Source: a bacterium UBP1_UBA4783
GTDB taxonomy: Bacteria > Krumholzibacteriota > Krumholzibacteriia > Krumholzibacteriales > Krumholzibacteriaceae
Length of the DNA: 46,335 bases
Direction of reading: 5' to 3'
Assembly: GCA_002403075.1 (NCBI GenBank)
Contig: DHHB01000029.1
Span: 1-46,335 of the forward strand
The stretch's first letter is position 1; each line of letters starts with the position of its first letter. The translations under genes were made by a program, and so were the position numbers. Positions 1-8,911 of the stretch are shown here, piece after piece. A model generated the notes under the pieces. That model did no database searches. It saw only the letters and a program-made list of their open reading frames with translations, and was not told the DNA's origin.

Positions 1-2819
1 GCGTCGGTGACGTCGCTGTTCGTCGCGTTCTGCATCCAGTCGAACACGTCCTTCGCGATCTCGAAGCGATCGGCGGGCGTGGCCTGGACGTCGTCGCGCA
101 CGTACTGGTAGCTGAAGCCGAACCACATGGTCCGAACCGGGTAGCTACCGGTGTTCGTCGTCTCGTTGGCGATCGCGGCGTAGTACGGATTTCCGAGATA
201 CGAGGGGTAGCTCAGAGCGTACTTGCCGGTGCCCGCCTTCTCGAGGCAATCGAACTGGTTGATGACGAAGCAGCCGCCGAACGCGTAGAACTTGTCGGGC
301 ACTCCGCCGTGGACGAAGATACCCGCGTCCGCGTTGCCGGTGAGAAGCGGCGTCACGACGCCGCCGCCCGTGCGGCCGCCGGTCTCATCGAAGTAGCTCG
401 TCGCGACGAAGTCGACGCCGCACACGTTGAAGAGGTTGAGCGCGGAAGCGGCCGTCGAACCGTCGAGATCGTACGCGATGTCGTCGCCGCAGATCCAGAG
501 GCCGACCTTGTGCTCGGAGAGGCTCATCCAGTCGACGAGCATCTGAGCGTCGTTGCTCTTGTCGCTGTAGACCGTGCCTTCGCTGATCGTGCCGGATTCG
601 AGATCGCCGCTGTCCCAGACGATCTTTTCGTACACGCTGGTCAGCTGGAAGTTCTTCGCGCGGCTTCCCGGACCGTTCGAAACGAGCGAGCTCGGGCCGT
701 TCACGTCGTACTTGTCGACGTTGTTGTTCGGCGGAGCGAGCACGGCGTCGAACACCGGCATCCAGTAGTTCTCCACCGAGCCGACGAACGAGCCGCGGCC
801 GGTGAAGTCGTCCACGAAGAGCACGTCGCTGTTGAGCGTCGGCAAGCAGGTCCACTCGAAGTACGGCGGGCCGCTGCGCGCGTAGCGCGGCAGCGAGGAC
901 TCGACGCCCGCGGCGTCCTTCGCGCTGAAGTAGAAGTCGATCCGGTAGCCTCTCGTGAAGAGCTCGTCGTTGAGATCGATCATGTACTTGCCCAGAACCT
1001 TACCGGCGCCCGTCCGCGCGCTGTCGCACTGGATCTTCGTCCAGACGCCGTCGTCGCTCACGTAGTTGAAGTTGACGATGATGAGCGGATCGTCATCGAC
1101 CTGAACCGAGCCGGCGAGCGTCGGACCGTAGAGGTTCGGCTTCGTCGGGGCGGGGCCGATGTAGGTGCACTTCACGTTGAGGTACACGGCGGGGCCGCCG
1201 AAGGTCGGATCGGTCCCGACACCGCCGCCGAGGAGCGACGTACAATCGACGACCATCGAGTCGCCCGGCCGGATGACCGGGTTGTCGTTGGTGAAGATGT
1301 CGTTCGCCGCGTCGCAGCGGATGGTGCTCTCGAGGTTGTACTCGGCCGTGGGGAAGTTATCCTGGAAGAAATCCAGGTCGCGGAATCCCCACTGCGGACC
1401 GGCGGTCTTGAACCGGTACAGGCGCACGTTGTCGATCCAGGGAGCGGGAGTGTGGGCGGCGCAGTTGCCGTTCACGAGGTACCACACGTCGCACATATCC
1501 TGGATACCGACCGAGATCTGAACCGGCTCGTTGGTGCCGATGTACTTGCTGACGTCCTGCGTGATGTAGATGTAGTCCTGATCAGGGCCGTAGTACACGA
1601 AGTTGTCGTCCTTCCAGGCGCCCGGGCAACCGAGCGCGTCGATCGACCGCACCGACCACACGTAGAACGTGAGGTTGGCGAGCGGCATATCGCGGTACAC
1701 CGTGAACCGGAGGTACGTTCCGCCGAGGAGCGGAAGGTCCGCCGGCGGGATGGTGCCGTTCTGGACGTTGCTGTTGTTCGTCGTGTACTTGGTCATGTCG
1801 AGGACCGGCGAAATGATGCTTTCAGTCTGGCACGGAGCGGAGGTTCCGCCGGGACCCGCGCAGAACGGGGTGTCATAGAGGCCCGGATAGCCGCCGCTCG
1901 GGTTCGGCGAACCGACGAAGAAAACGACCTGCGTGGCGAAGTTCTCGCCGCAGGGATCCTTGTCGGTCAGGTTGTTGCGCAGACCCGAGTAGGTGCCGAA
2001 CGGCTGCTCGGGGCGGGAGTGCCAGATACCGACGTCTTTCGCGCCGACTGCCGCGGCCTCGAAATCCTGATAGTTGTTGAGGCTCGCCGCGTCGCGGACG
2101 CGGAGCGCGTCGACGATGCAGCCGCCGTCGGTGTTCCAAAGGCCGTCCTGATCGCTCCACGCGCCGTCGGCGGTGAAGTGGAAGCGGAGCTTCGTGCGGG
2201 CCTGGGTGAGGGCCAAGAAGTGGCTCGCCGAGCTGTCGCCGTCCGCGTCGTAGCGCGCGATCCGCTGCCAGTTTCCGCCGCCCGCGTCGTACTCGACGTC
2301 GGTGAAATCGTAATCGGGCTCGGAATCGTAGTAGATCGAATACGTAAAGGTGATCGCGCCGACGAACGTGATCGGATCGGTGATGAGCATCTGGTTCCAC
2401 GAGTTGCCGTAGCCCGGGGCATTGAGCCACGAGCAGAGGTACGGATCGCTCGTGTTCGGACGGGCGCCGCACCACATCGATTTCGTCCCCTCGACCGGAA
2501 CGAGGCCGCCGAAGCTGCCTCCGCCGAGACCGGCGAAATCGTCAACGTGGAAGTACGAGTCGTTCTGGGACGTGAAGTCTATCTTGGTCCAGCCCTGCCA
2601 GTTGTTCGTCTCGAACGTGTACCACACGATGCAGTACGTATCGACGGCCGCGGACTCGTAGAGACCGCGCAGACCCGGGTCGTTGAGTTCGGGGAACTCG
2701 CCGTTCGACCAGTCTTTCAGGGGTCGCTTGCCGGGATTCGCGACTTCGCGAGCCGCGACCGAGCCGATGAGCAGGGCAACGAAGCAGACGCCTAGTAAGA
2801 GTACTAGTGCCTTTCTCAT
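1..2819 (-). CDS. large secreted protein, C-terminus missing (runs off left edge)
   Basis: The reading frame is open from an ATG at 2819 to the window edge (about 939 codons), so the C-terminus is absent. Residues 1-23 form a signal peptide (short basic start MRK, then a Leu/Val/Ala-rich core, cleavage near VAA). The mature part is rich in Asn, Asp, Gly, Tyr and Trp and contains many cysteines, consistent with beta-sandwich modules in an exported protein. I do not recognise a catalytic motif. Such long secreted proteins in FCB-type bacteria often end in a FlgD-like or sorting domain, but that end is not in view. Base composition is visibly lower in GC than the housekeeping genes nearby. A G-rich ribosome-binding site lies about 8-13 nt upstream of the ATG. 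It is preceded by a long structured leader and a near-consensus promoter, suggesting high or conditional expression. Function unknown. Confidence 0.85.
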   Translation of the reverse strand, partial: MRKALVLLLGVCFVALLIGSVAAREVANPGKRPLKDWSNGEFPELNDPGLRGLYESAAVDTYCIVWYTFETNNWQGWTKIDFTSQNDSYFHVDDFAGLGGGSFGGLVPVEGTKSMWCGARPNTSDPYLCSWLNAPGYGNSWNQMLITDPITFVGAITFTYSIYYDSEPDYDFTDVEYDAGGGNWQRIARYDADGDSSASHFLALTQARTKLRFHFTADGAWSDQDGLWNTDGGCIVDALRVRDAASLNNYQDFEAAAVGAKDVGIWHSRPEQPFGTYSGLRNNLTDKDPCGENFATQVVFFVGSPNPSGGYPGLYDTPFCAGPGGTSAPCQTESIISPVLDMTKYTTNNSNVQNGTIPPADLPLLGGTYLRFTVYRDMPLANLTFYVWSVRSIDALGCPGAWKDDNFVYYGPDQDYIYITQDVSKYIGTNEPVQISVGIQDMCDVWYLVNGNCAAHTPAPWIDNVRLYRFKTAGPQWGFRDLDFFQDNFPTAEYNLESTIRCDAANDIFTNDNPVIRPGDSMVVDCTSLLGGGVGTDPTFGGPAVYLNVKCTYIGPAPTKPNLYGPTLAGSVQVDDDPLIIVNFNYVSDDGVWTKIQCDSARTGAGKVLGKYMIDLNDELFTRGYRIDFYFSAKDAAGVESSLPRYARSGPPYFEWTCLPTLNSDVLFVDDFTGRGSFVGSVENYWMPVFDAVLAPPNNNVDKYDVNGPSSLVSNGPGSRAKNFQLTSVYEKIVWDSGDLESGTISEGTVYSDKSNDAQMLVDWMSLSEHKVGLWICGDDIAYDLDGSTAASALNLFNVCGVDFVATSYFDETGGRTGGGVVTPLLTGNADAGIFVHGGVPDKFYAFGGCFVINQFDCLEKAGTGKYALSYPSYLGNPYYAAIANETTNTGSYPVRTMWFGFSYQYVRDDVQATPADRFEIAKDVFDWMQNATNSDVTD

Positions 2820-3091
2820 TATTGTTTTCCCCCCATCGTTTAGAAAACAACGATGTGTAATCGACGCACAACGAATTGAATCTCGAAGCAAAGTGCCAAA
2901 CCCCCTTTATATCGAATCTCTCGTGTTCATCGCCTCCTTCCCGGATTCGACAGCAAGCAGGGTTCCATCCGTCAGAGTTCCTGAACTTAGTGTCGAGTAA
3001 GCCTGGCTCTCCAAACGGCGGTGGGGGTTGTAACCCCGCTCCATAAAGGAGGCAGACCCTTTCGGGTATTCCTCCACTCTGCTTGCGAGAC
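2820..3091 (-). promoter_or_regulatory. long structured 5' leader (candidate cis-regulatory RNA)
   Basis: The promoter at 3098-3127 implies a transcript start near 3091, so the secreted-protein mRNA carries a leader of about 270 nt. In the first half, 8 nt at 3079-3086 (GCAAGCAG on the minus strand) are perfectly complementary to 2953-2960, closing a domain of about 134 nt. Inside it are a stem at 3071-3075/3048-3052 capped by a hairpin with a GAAA tetraloop (near 3056-3067), and a second hairpin at 3023-3037. This looks like a multi-branched RNA fold. It does not match any riboswitch consensus I can recall with confidence. It could be a riboswitch, a protein-binding leader or an mRNA stabiliser. 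The pairings are seen; the function is inference. Confidence 0.5.
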
Positions 3092-3097
3092 AGAGGC

Positions 3098-3127
3098 ATT
3101 GTAGCACAGATTTTAAAGCGATGTCAA
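3098..3127 (-). promoter_or_regulatory. sigma70-type promoter of the secreted-protein gene
   Basis: On the minus strand a TTGACA -35 box (3122-3127) is followed by an 18-nt spacer and a TACAAT -10 box (3098-3103). This is close to the canonical consensus and stands in an AT-richer patch between glyS and the secreted-protein gene. Confidence 0.8.
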
Positions 3128-3185
3128 GCGGTAACATCGGGGGAATTCGGGGGTCGGATTAAGTTTTTTTACGCCCCCGGGGGCC

Positions 3186-5342
3186 CTATTCGCCTGCGAT
3201 CAGCGAAAAATCGCAAAAAAGCGAGATGACCATGTAACTTCTTGTGAGAAAAGCGATTCTGTTGTTCTTCACGCCTTCGTCCTCGCAGTTGACGAGAACG
3301 TCGTCGAAGTATCTGTTGATGCCGGGCACCAACGATCCGAGGATTTCGAGAGACAGCTCGGACCGCCCCGAACGCCTCGCCTCGCGGAGCCGCACGCACG
3401 CACGCGAGACGTCTTCGTAGAGGAGCTTCTCGGCCTCCGACGCGAAAAGCTCCGTCGAGAAACCCAGATCGCCCGCGCTCCCCTCGGCGAATCCGTCGAG
3501 AGCGCGCGCGCCGAGATCCGGCGTGAACCCCGTTTTCATCGCTTTGGGAATGATATTCGCGACGCGCTTCATCGCGAGGACGAACGGCGCGAGGGCGCCC
3601 GCCGACCGGAGGCGCCGGAGCTCGGCCGCCGCCGCCGCGGCGGCGCGCGGATACTCCCACGGCGCGGCGAGAACCGCCGCCACGAGATCGTGATCGGCGC
3701 CTTCGCTCCGGAGCATCGCCTGGAACCGCTGCGAGTAGAACTCCCGGATCGCGGCGGCGAGCCCGTTCCCGCGCTTCGAGGCCGCGGCTGCCTCCCCGAA
3801 GAGATCGACGCTGCGCCGGATGCCGTCCTCGAGCGAGAAGGTCGCGCCCGTGCCGAGAACGATCCGGAGCACGCCGAGAGCCTGCCGACGAAGGCCGTAG
3901 GGATCCTGCGAGCCGGTCGGCTCGAGCCCCGCTATGAAGCAGCCGGTGATCGTGTCCATCTTGTCGGCTATGGCGACGAGCTCGGCGACGCGCCCGCGCG
4001 GCAAACGGTCGCCCGCGAAACGCGGCAGGTAATGCTCGAGAACGGCGTCCGCCACCTCCGGGGCCTCACCGGAGACGCGCGCGTATTCGCGCCCGATATA
4101 ACCCTGAAGCGCCGTGAACTCCTTGCCGTCCTTCACCATCTCGCTCGCGAGATCGGCCTTTGCGAGCATCGCCGCACGGGTGATATGCTCGTCGAGCCGC
4201 TCCCCCTCGATCCCCCACGCCTCCCGGATGAAACGCGCGAGCGCCTCGATGCGGCGCGCCTTGTCCGCGAGACTGCCGAGCCCCTCGAGCCACACGATGC
4301 CGGAGAGCTTCTCCGCCATCCGCTCGAACGGCTTCGCCGTGTCCTCCTTGAAATAAAACACCGCGTCGTCGAGCCTCGCCCGCAGCACGCGCTCGTACCC
4401 CCGAACGACGCCCGAGGCGTTTCGGCGGACGCCGTCCGCGAACGCGACGAAGTGCGGCAGCAGCGCCCCGTCGCCGCCCGCGATCGAAAAGTAGCGCTGA
4501 TGGCTCTTGAGCGCCGTGACGATCACCTCGCGCGGGAGCCTCAGGAAACAGGCGTCGTAGGATCCGGCGAGCGCGACCGGGGATTCGAGCAGGTTCGCGA
4601 CGATAGAGACGAGCTCCTCGTCCTCGACGAGGCGGCCCCCCGAACGCGCAGCGAGCCGCTGCGCCTCGGCGCGCACGATCCCGCGGCGCTCCTCCGGATC
4701 GAGGACGATGCGCGAGCGCTTCATGAGCGCGAAGTACCGCGCCGGCGATTCGACCGGAATCGAGTCCTCCGAGAGGGGCGACAGACGCGTGCGGCGCCCC
4801 GATGCGAGACCCGCGGCGCGCACCTTGACCGCGCTCTTCCCGTAGAGGCACAGTATCCAGCGGATAGGACGGGCGAACGGAGGGGCGCCCGCGTTCCACC
4901 TCATCGTCTTGGGGCTCCGCAGCCCCTCGATCCAGCGGGGCACGCGCTCGCGGAGCACGGAGATCGACGGTTTTCCCTCCTCGCGCCTCGCGGCGGCGAG
5001 ATACTCCCCGCGCTCCGTCTCGACGCGAACGAGCATGTCGACGGAGACGCCCTGCGACTTCGCGAACCCCTCGGCCGCTTTCGTGAAGCTTCCGTCGGGG
5101 GCGAACGCGACCTTCACCGGAGGGCCGACGACGCGATCCTCCGCCGCCTCCTGCTTCGGGGCGACCCCGGCGACGTGCACGACGAGACGTTTCGGCGTGC
5201 CGAAAACGGAGAAGCCGTCGCAGGGGATCCGGTCGGCGCGCAGCGATTCCTCGACGAGACTCCGGAGCCCGGCGAGCAGCTCGTTCACGTATCCGCTGGG
5301 GAGGTTTTCGCATCCGATCTCGAGGAGAAAATCCCGTTTCAC
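3186..5342 (-). CDS. glyS: glycyl-tRNA synthetase beta subunit
   Basis: Beta subunit of the bacterial alpha2beta2 glycyl-tRNA synthetase, which charges tRNA-Gly in the cytoplasm together with GlyQ encoded immediately upstream. The 718-aa product has the usual family length. It begins with the typical DFLLEIGCENLPSGYV motif and contains the conserved P-x-K-V-A-F and SHQRYF segments of GlyS. The start is a GTG at 5342, preceded by AAAGGAG. The frame stays open further upstream, but that part is glyQ in another frame. The glyQ stop overlaps this start by 4 nt (GTGA), indicating translational coupling. It is the last gene of the minus-strand run; no clear U-rich terminator follows, only a GC-rich palindrome at about 3178-3190. 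Confidence 0.97.
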   Translation of the reverse strand: MKRDFLLEIGCENLPSGYVNELLAGLRSLVEESLRADRIPCDGFSVFGTPKRLVVHVAGVAPKQEAAEDRVVGPPVKVAFAPDGSFTKAAEGFAKSQGVSVDMLVRVETERGEYLAAARREEGKPSISVLRERVPRWIEGLRSPKTMRWNAGAPPFARPIRWILCLYGKSAVKVRAAGLASGRRTRLSPLSEDSIPVESPARYFALMKRSRIVLDPEERRGIVRAEAQRLAARSGGRLVEDEELVSIVANLLESPVALAGSYDACFLRLPREVIVTALKSHQRYFSIAGGDGALLPHFVAFADGVRRNASGVVRGYERVLRARLDDAVFYFKEDTAKPFERMAEKLSGIVWLEGLGSLADKARRIEALARFIREAWGIEGERLDEHITRAAMLAKADLASEMVKDGKEFTALQGYIGREYARVSGEAPEVADAVLEHYLPRFAGDRLPRGRVAELVAIADKMDTITGCFIAGLEPTGSQDPYGLRRQALGVLRIVLGTGATFSLEDGIRRSVDLFGEAAAASKRGNGLAAAIREFYSQRFQAMLRSEGADHDLVAAVLAAPWEYPRAAAAAAAELRRLRSAGALAPFVLAMKRVANIIPKAMKTGFTPDLGARALDGFAEGSAGDLGFSTELFASEAEKLLYEDVSRACVRLREARRSGRSELSLEILGSLVPGINRYFDDVLVNCEDEGVKNNRIAFLTRSYMVISLFCDFSLIAGE

Positions 5343-6235
5343 GTCCGCTCCTTTGCGCGCGCGCCGCCGCGATCGAGCAGCGGGAATCCGAGCCGCTGCC
5401 GCTCGGCGACGTAGGCGGCCGCGGTCTGCCGCGCGAGGTCGCGGATGCGGGCGATGTAGCTCGTCCGCTCGGATACGCTCACCGCGCCGCGCGCGTCGAG
5501 GATGTTGAACACGTGGGAGCACTTGACGACGTAATCGTACGCGGGCAGGACGAGCCCCTCCCCGAGCAGGCGGAGCGTCTCGCGCTGGAGCCGTTCGAAC
5601 ATGTCGAAATGGAACGACGCGTCCGCGGCCTCGAAATTGAAACGGCTCCACTGGCGTTCCGCCTCGCGGTAGAGCTCGCCCCAGGTCACGCCGTCCCCCC
5701 ACTCGACGTTCATGATGTCGTCGACGCCTTGAAGGTACATGCATATCCGCTCGAGCCCGTACGTGATCTCGGCCGAGACCGGATCGAGCTCCATGCCGCC
5801 CGCCTGCTGGAAATAGGTGAACTGGGTGATCTCCATGCCGTCGAGCCAGACCTCCCATCCGAGCCCCGCGGCGCCGAGCGTCGGGGATTCCCAATCGTCC
5901 TCGACGAGACGGATGTCGTGAGAGCGCGGGTCGATGCCGAGCGCCTCGAGGCTGCCCGCGTACAGCGGCAGCACGTCGACGGGGGACGGCTTCAGGATGA
6001 CCTGAAACTGAGTGAATTGCTGGACGCGGTTCGGATTCTCCCCGTACCGGCCGTCCTTCGGACGCTTCGTCGGCTCGATGTACGCCGCCTTCCACGGCTC
6101 GGGTCCGAGAACGCGGAGGAACGTCGCCGGATTCATCGTGCCGGCTCCCACCTCCGAGTTGTACGGCGTGAGGACGAGACATCCCTGGGCGGCCCAGAAC
6201 CGCTCGAGCGCCGCCACCACCTTCTGAAAGGTCAC
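5339..6235 (-). CDS. glyQ: glycyl-tRNA synthetase alpha subunit
   Basis: Catalytic alpha subunit of the heterotetrameric glycyl-tRNA synthetase (298 aa, family size). Signature stretches are visible: FWAAQGCLVLTPYNSEVGAG near the N-terminus, the class II motif 2 region (EPTKRPKDGRYGENPNR), then FTQFQVILKPSP and the WEVWLDGMEITQFTYFQQAGG segment. The start is GTG at 6235, which overlaps the recO stop by 4 nt (GTGA). The same arrangement recurs at its own stop with glyS. Co-expression of both subunits is expected because they form one enzyme. The frame is open upstream of this GTG, but there is no family similarity before residue VTFQKVV, so the short start is preferred. Confidence 0.97.
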   Translation of the reverse strand: MTFQKVVAALERFWAAQGCLVLTPYNSEVGAGTMNPATFLRVLGPEPWKAAYIEPTKRPKDGRYGENPNRVQQFTQFQVILKPSPVDVLPLYAGSLEALGIDPRSHDIRLVEDDWESPTLGAAGLGWEVWLDGMEITQFTYFQQAGGMELDPVSAEITYGLERICMYLQGVDDIMNVEWGDGVTWGELYREAERQWSRFNFEAADASFHFDMFERLQRETLRLLGEGLVLPAYDYVVKCSHVFNILDARGAVSVSERTSYIARIRDLARQTAAAYVAERQRLGFPLLDRGGARAKERT

Positions 6236-6990
6236 TGGCCGTTCACCCCCTTGCAGAGACGCAGCGCGTTCGGCAACCGGTATCCCTCGACGTGCCCGGC
6301 GAAGAGACGGTGCAAAAGCCCTCCGATCTCGCGCCGCTCGTCCCCGCCGAGCGGGGCGCTTCCCGCCTCCCGGAGACCGCCGCGCCGGAGGCGGACGAGC
6401 GCGGCCGACGAGGCCGCCGAGAGCGTCCGCCCGGAACCCCGCCCGCAGGAGACGCAGCCCACGCGCCCGCTCGCCGGATCGACCGAAAGACGCGCGCCGG
6501 CGAGAGGCTTCCCGCAGTCCGAGCAGGCGTCGAGGGACGGAAACGAGCCCGCGATCGAGAGCACGGCTATCTCGAGCGCGAAGAAGAGCGCCCACGGATC
6601 GACGGCCGACGGAACGAGACGCATGAACGCCTCGACGATATCGAAGAGCCTCTCGTCGGCGTCCCGGCCGACGGCCGCGCGATCGACGATTTCGAGCCCC
6701 GCCTGAAAGATGCACAGACGCTCGAGACCGTCCCGCGACGAGGCCGGGATATCCGCGGCGCCGCACTCCGTGAGGAGATTGAGCCCGCCGTCGGTCCGGT
6801 AGTAGAACACCGTCTCGCAGACGCCGCCCGCGAGGAGAACGCCGCGCAGCGGGCTGCTCATCCGGCGCGCTCCCTTCGCGAGGAATCGGAGCTTCCCGTG
6901 CGCGCGCGTGAGCGCCACCGCGACGACGCTCGATTCCCCGTACTCGTACGTCCTGAGCACGACGGCGCGGTCCGCGACGATCGTCTTCAT
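6232..6990 (-). CDS. recO: DNA repair protein RecO
   Basis: RecO of the RecFOR pathway, which with RecR displaces SSB and loads RecA at gapped DNA. The 252-aa product starts KTIVADRAVVLRTYEYGESS, typical of the N-terminal OB fold. It then has the helical bundle and a four-cysteine zinc site (CSDC near residue 156 and CVSC about 20 residues later). The ATG at 6990 overlaps the end of the DUF502 gene by 4 nt (ATGA), and its own stop overlaps glyQ. The recO-glyQ-glyS order is seen in many bacteria, which supports the call. Confidence 0.95.
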   Translation of the reverse strand: MKTIVADRAVVLRTYEYGESSVVAVALTRAHGKLRFLAKGARRMSSPLRGVLLAGGVCETVFYYRTDGGLNLLTECGAADIPASSRDGLERLCIFQAGLEIVDRAAVGRDADERLFDIVEAFMRLVPSAVDPWALFFALEIAVLSIAGSFPSLDACSDCGKPLAGARLSVDPASGRVGCVSCGRGSGRTLSAASSAALVRLRRGGLREAGSAPLGGDERREIGGLLHRLFAGHVEGYRLPNALRLCKGVNGQ

Positions 6991-7667
6991 CGCCGAGGAT
7001 CCCCGCCCGAGGGCGGCGCCGCTCCGCCCGGGGCGGCGCCGGCCTCGCGGTGAGCCCCCGGCACGACGGCTCCGCCCGAGACGATCACCTTGAAGGCCTC
7101 GGGGACGGAGAGGTCGGTCGGAATCGCGTCCTGCGGCGGGATCGCCACGAGGAAACCGCTCGTCGGATTCGGCGAGGTCGGAATGAATACGGCGAGGAAG
7201 TCCTCGTCGGTGCCGGCGCGGGTCTTCATGCGCCAGTTCGCCGTGACGAAGCCGAGCATGTACACGTGCGCCCGCGGGTATTCGACGAGCACGACGCGTT
7301 CGAATACGCTCCGGTCCTCTTTGAGAAACACCTCGCTGATCTGCTTGAGCGCGGAGTATATCCCGCGCACCATCGGAATCCTCTCGAGCTTTTCCTCGAG
7401 CCAGCGGAAGAGCGTCCTGCCGAGTATGCCGCCGCCGAGGATGCCGGCCGCGAGGATCACGACGATGACGCCCAGGAATCCGAGGCCCGGAATGTCGAGA
7501 TAGGGATAGCGAGCGATGACGGGTCTCAGCAGGCCGTCGACCCACACGAAGATGCGGTAGAGCACGTACGCCGTCAGGCCGACCGGCAGGATGACGAGAA
7601 GCCCCGTGAGGAACTTCCGCCGGAACCATTTCAGGAATCTCCGTCCGGCGCTCGATCGTTCAGCCAC
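6987..7667 (-). CDS. DUF502 family inner-membrane protein
   Basis: A 226-aa membrane protein of the DUF502 family. Two transmembrane helices are visible (about residues 18-40 and 63-90). Between them is the motif YPYLDIPGLGFLG, and after them the family motif IPMVRGIYSALKQISEVF. The conserved hydrophilic domain includes PTSPNPTSGFLVAIP. The C-terminal 25 residues are low-complexity Gly/Ala/Pro. The molecular role of the family is not established; plant relatives (COV1-like) act in membrane trafficking and the bacterial job is unknown. The start overlaps the end of the CorC-like gene by 37 nt and its stop overlaps recO by 4 nt, placing it firmly in the same operon. Confidence 0.9.
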   Translation of the reverse strand: MAERSSAGRRFLKWFRRKFLTGLLVILPVGLTAYVLYRIFVWVDGLLRPVIARYPYLDIPGLGFLGVIVVILAAGILGGGILGRTLFRWLEEKLERIPMVRGIYSALKQISEVFLKEDRSVFERVVLVEYPRAHVYMLGFVTANWRMKTRAGTDEDFLAVFIPTSPNPTSGFLVAIPPQDAIPTDLSVPEAFKVIVSGGAVVPGAHREAGAAPGGAAPPSGGDPRR

Positions 7668-8866
7668 AGCGTCACCTCGGCGATTCGTTGTCCCTCGAGC
7701 CGTCCGACCCGGAACCTGATCCCTTCGTAGGACACCTCTTCCCCCTCTTCCGGAACGCGGCCTATCAAGTTATAGATGAATCCCCCGAGCGTGTCAACGT
7801 CGTCGGCCGGAAGCGAGATGCCGAGCGCGGCGTTGAGCCGGTCTATCGGAGATCGTCCGGCCGCGGCGTACTGCCGCGGGGCGATCCGGCGCACGAGCGG
7901 CGGCTCGTGATCGTACTCGTCGAGGATCTCCCCCACGATCTCCTCGAGGATATCCTCGAGGGTCACGATGCCGGACGTTCCGCCGTATTCGTCGACGACG
8001 ACCGCCATGTGCTTCTTTTCGCGCTGGAACTCCCGCAGCAGCGCGTCGATCTTCTTGCTCTCGGGAACGAAGTGCGCCTCCCGGACGATCCGGAGCCGGT
8101 CGAGCCGCGCCTCGCCGTTCCCCGCCGGCACCTTGAGAAGATCCTTCACGTGGAGCATCCCGACGATCCGGTCGATCGTGCCCTCGTAGACCGGGACGCG
8201 CGAGTGCCCCGCCGCCGAGACCGCGCGGCGCGCTTCCGCGAGGGTCGTATGCGCGTCGAGGGCGAAGATGTCGATGCGCGGCACCATGACCTCGCGCACC
8301 TTCGTGACGCCGAACTCCTGGATGCTTCTGATGAGCGTGCTCCCCTTGTGCTCGATGAAGCCTTCGGTCCCGGTGTTCCGGGGCGAGGGGAAGAGAAAGA
8401 AGGGGGACGCGATCTCGCGCGGCAGGTTCGGGAACACGAGCCCGACGGCCCGGAGGAAGAGCCCCGACACGGGCCGGAACGCGAGATACACCGGTATGAG
8501 CGGCCACGAAACCGCCGCGGCGACCCGGGCCGGCGACATCGTCGCGACGCCGAACCCCGCCACCGTGACCGCGATCACGGAGGCGGCGATCGCCGCGACG
8601 GCCGCGAGCGCGTGGAGAGGGCTTCCTTCGGCGGCTATCCAGCGATGCAGGATGACGGCGACGCTCGAGAGCAGCACCGCCTCGAGACCGAGCAGGGTGA
8701 GGATGAGGTGCAGCCGTCCCCGGTGCATGTGCCGGGCGAATACGGCGGAACGCATCCCTTCGGGAAACGCCGACTCCTCGTGGAGGCGCGAGAGCATCGC
8801 GAAGGCGGCGAAACCCGCGGCGATGACGAACTGAAACGCGTAGAGCGCGCCGAGAAGCGGTAGCAT
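7631..8866 (-). CDS. CorC/HlyC-type CBS-domain membrane protein
   Basis: 411 aa. The N-terminal half carries about four hydrophobic helices (DUF21/CNNM-like transporter region). Around residues 195-320 there is a CBS pair including the family hallmark MVPRIDIFALD and HSRVPVYEGTIDRIVGMLHVKDLL, then MAVVVDEYGGTSGIVTLEDILEEIVGEI. The C-terminus (about 340-405) is the CorC_HlyC domain. Family members influence Mg2+/Co2+ handling and some are cation exporters. Being next to ybeY is a widespread arrangement. A GGGAGGTG ribosome-binding site precedes the ATG. The old name 'hemolysin' is not meaningful here. Confidence 0.9.
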   Translation of the reverse strand: MLPLLGALYAFQFVIAAGFAAFAMLSRLHEESAFPEGMRSAVFARHMHRGRLHLILTLLGLEAVLLSSVAVILHRWIAAEGSPLHALAAVAAIAASVIAVTVAGFGVATMSPARVAAAVSWPLIPVYLAFRPVSGLFLRAVGLVFPNLPREIASPFFLFPSPRNTGTEGFIEHKGSTLIRSIQEFGVTKVREVMVPRIDIFALDAHTTLAEARRAVSAAGHSRVPVYEGTIDRIVGMLHVKDLLKVPAGNGEARLDRLRIVREAHFVPESKKIDALLREFQREKKHMAVVVDEYGGTSGIVTLEDILEEIVGEILDEYDHEPPLVRRIAPRQYAAAGRSPIDRLNAALGISLPADDVDTLGGFIYNLIGRVPEEGEEVSYEGIRFRVGRLEGQRIAEVTLWLNDRAPDGDS

Positions 8867-8911
8867 GCCCCGGGAACACCTCCCTCGCCGCGCCGCCGCC
8901 GGCGCGGTCCT

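Noticed and set aside
309..2795. 828-codon plus-strand ORF opposite the secreted-protein gene
   Set aside because: Mirror frame of a real minus-strand gene. It has no family motifs and a biased Arg/Val/Glu composition, while the minus strand has signal peptide, promoter and ribosome-binding site.
2940..3090. c-di-GMP-I riboswitch
   Set aside because: Only a GAAA tetraloop and one short stretch agree; the conserved core nucleotides and spacing do not.
3690..5414. 574-codon plus-strand ORF over glyS
   Set aside because: Antisense shadow in GC-rich DNA; glyS is unambiguous.
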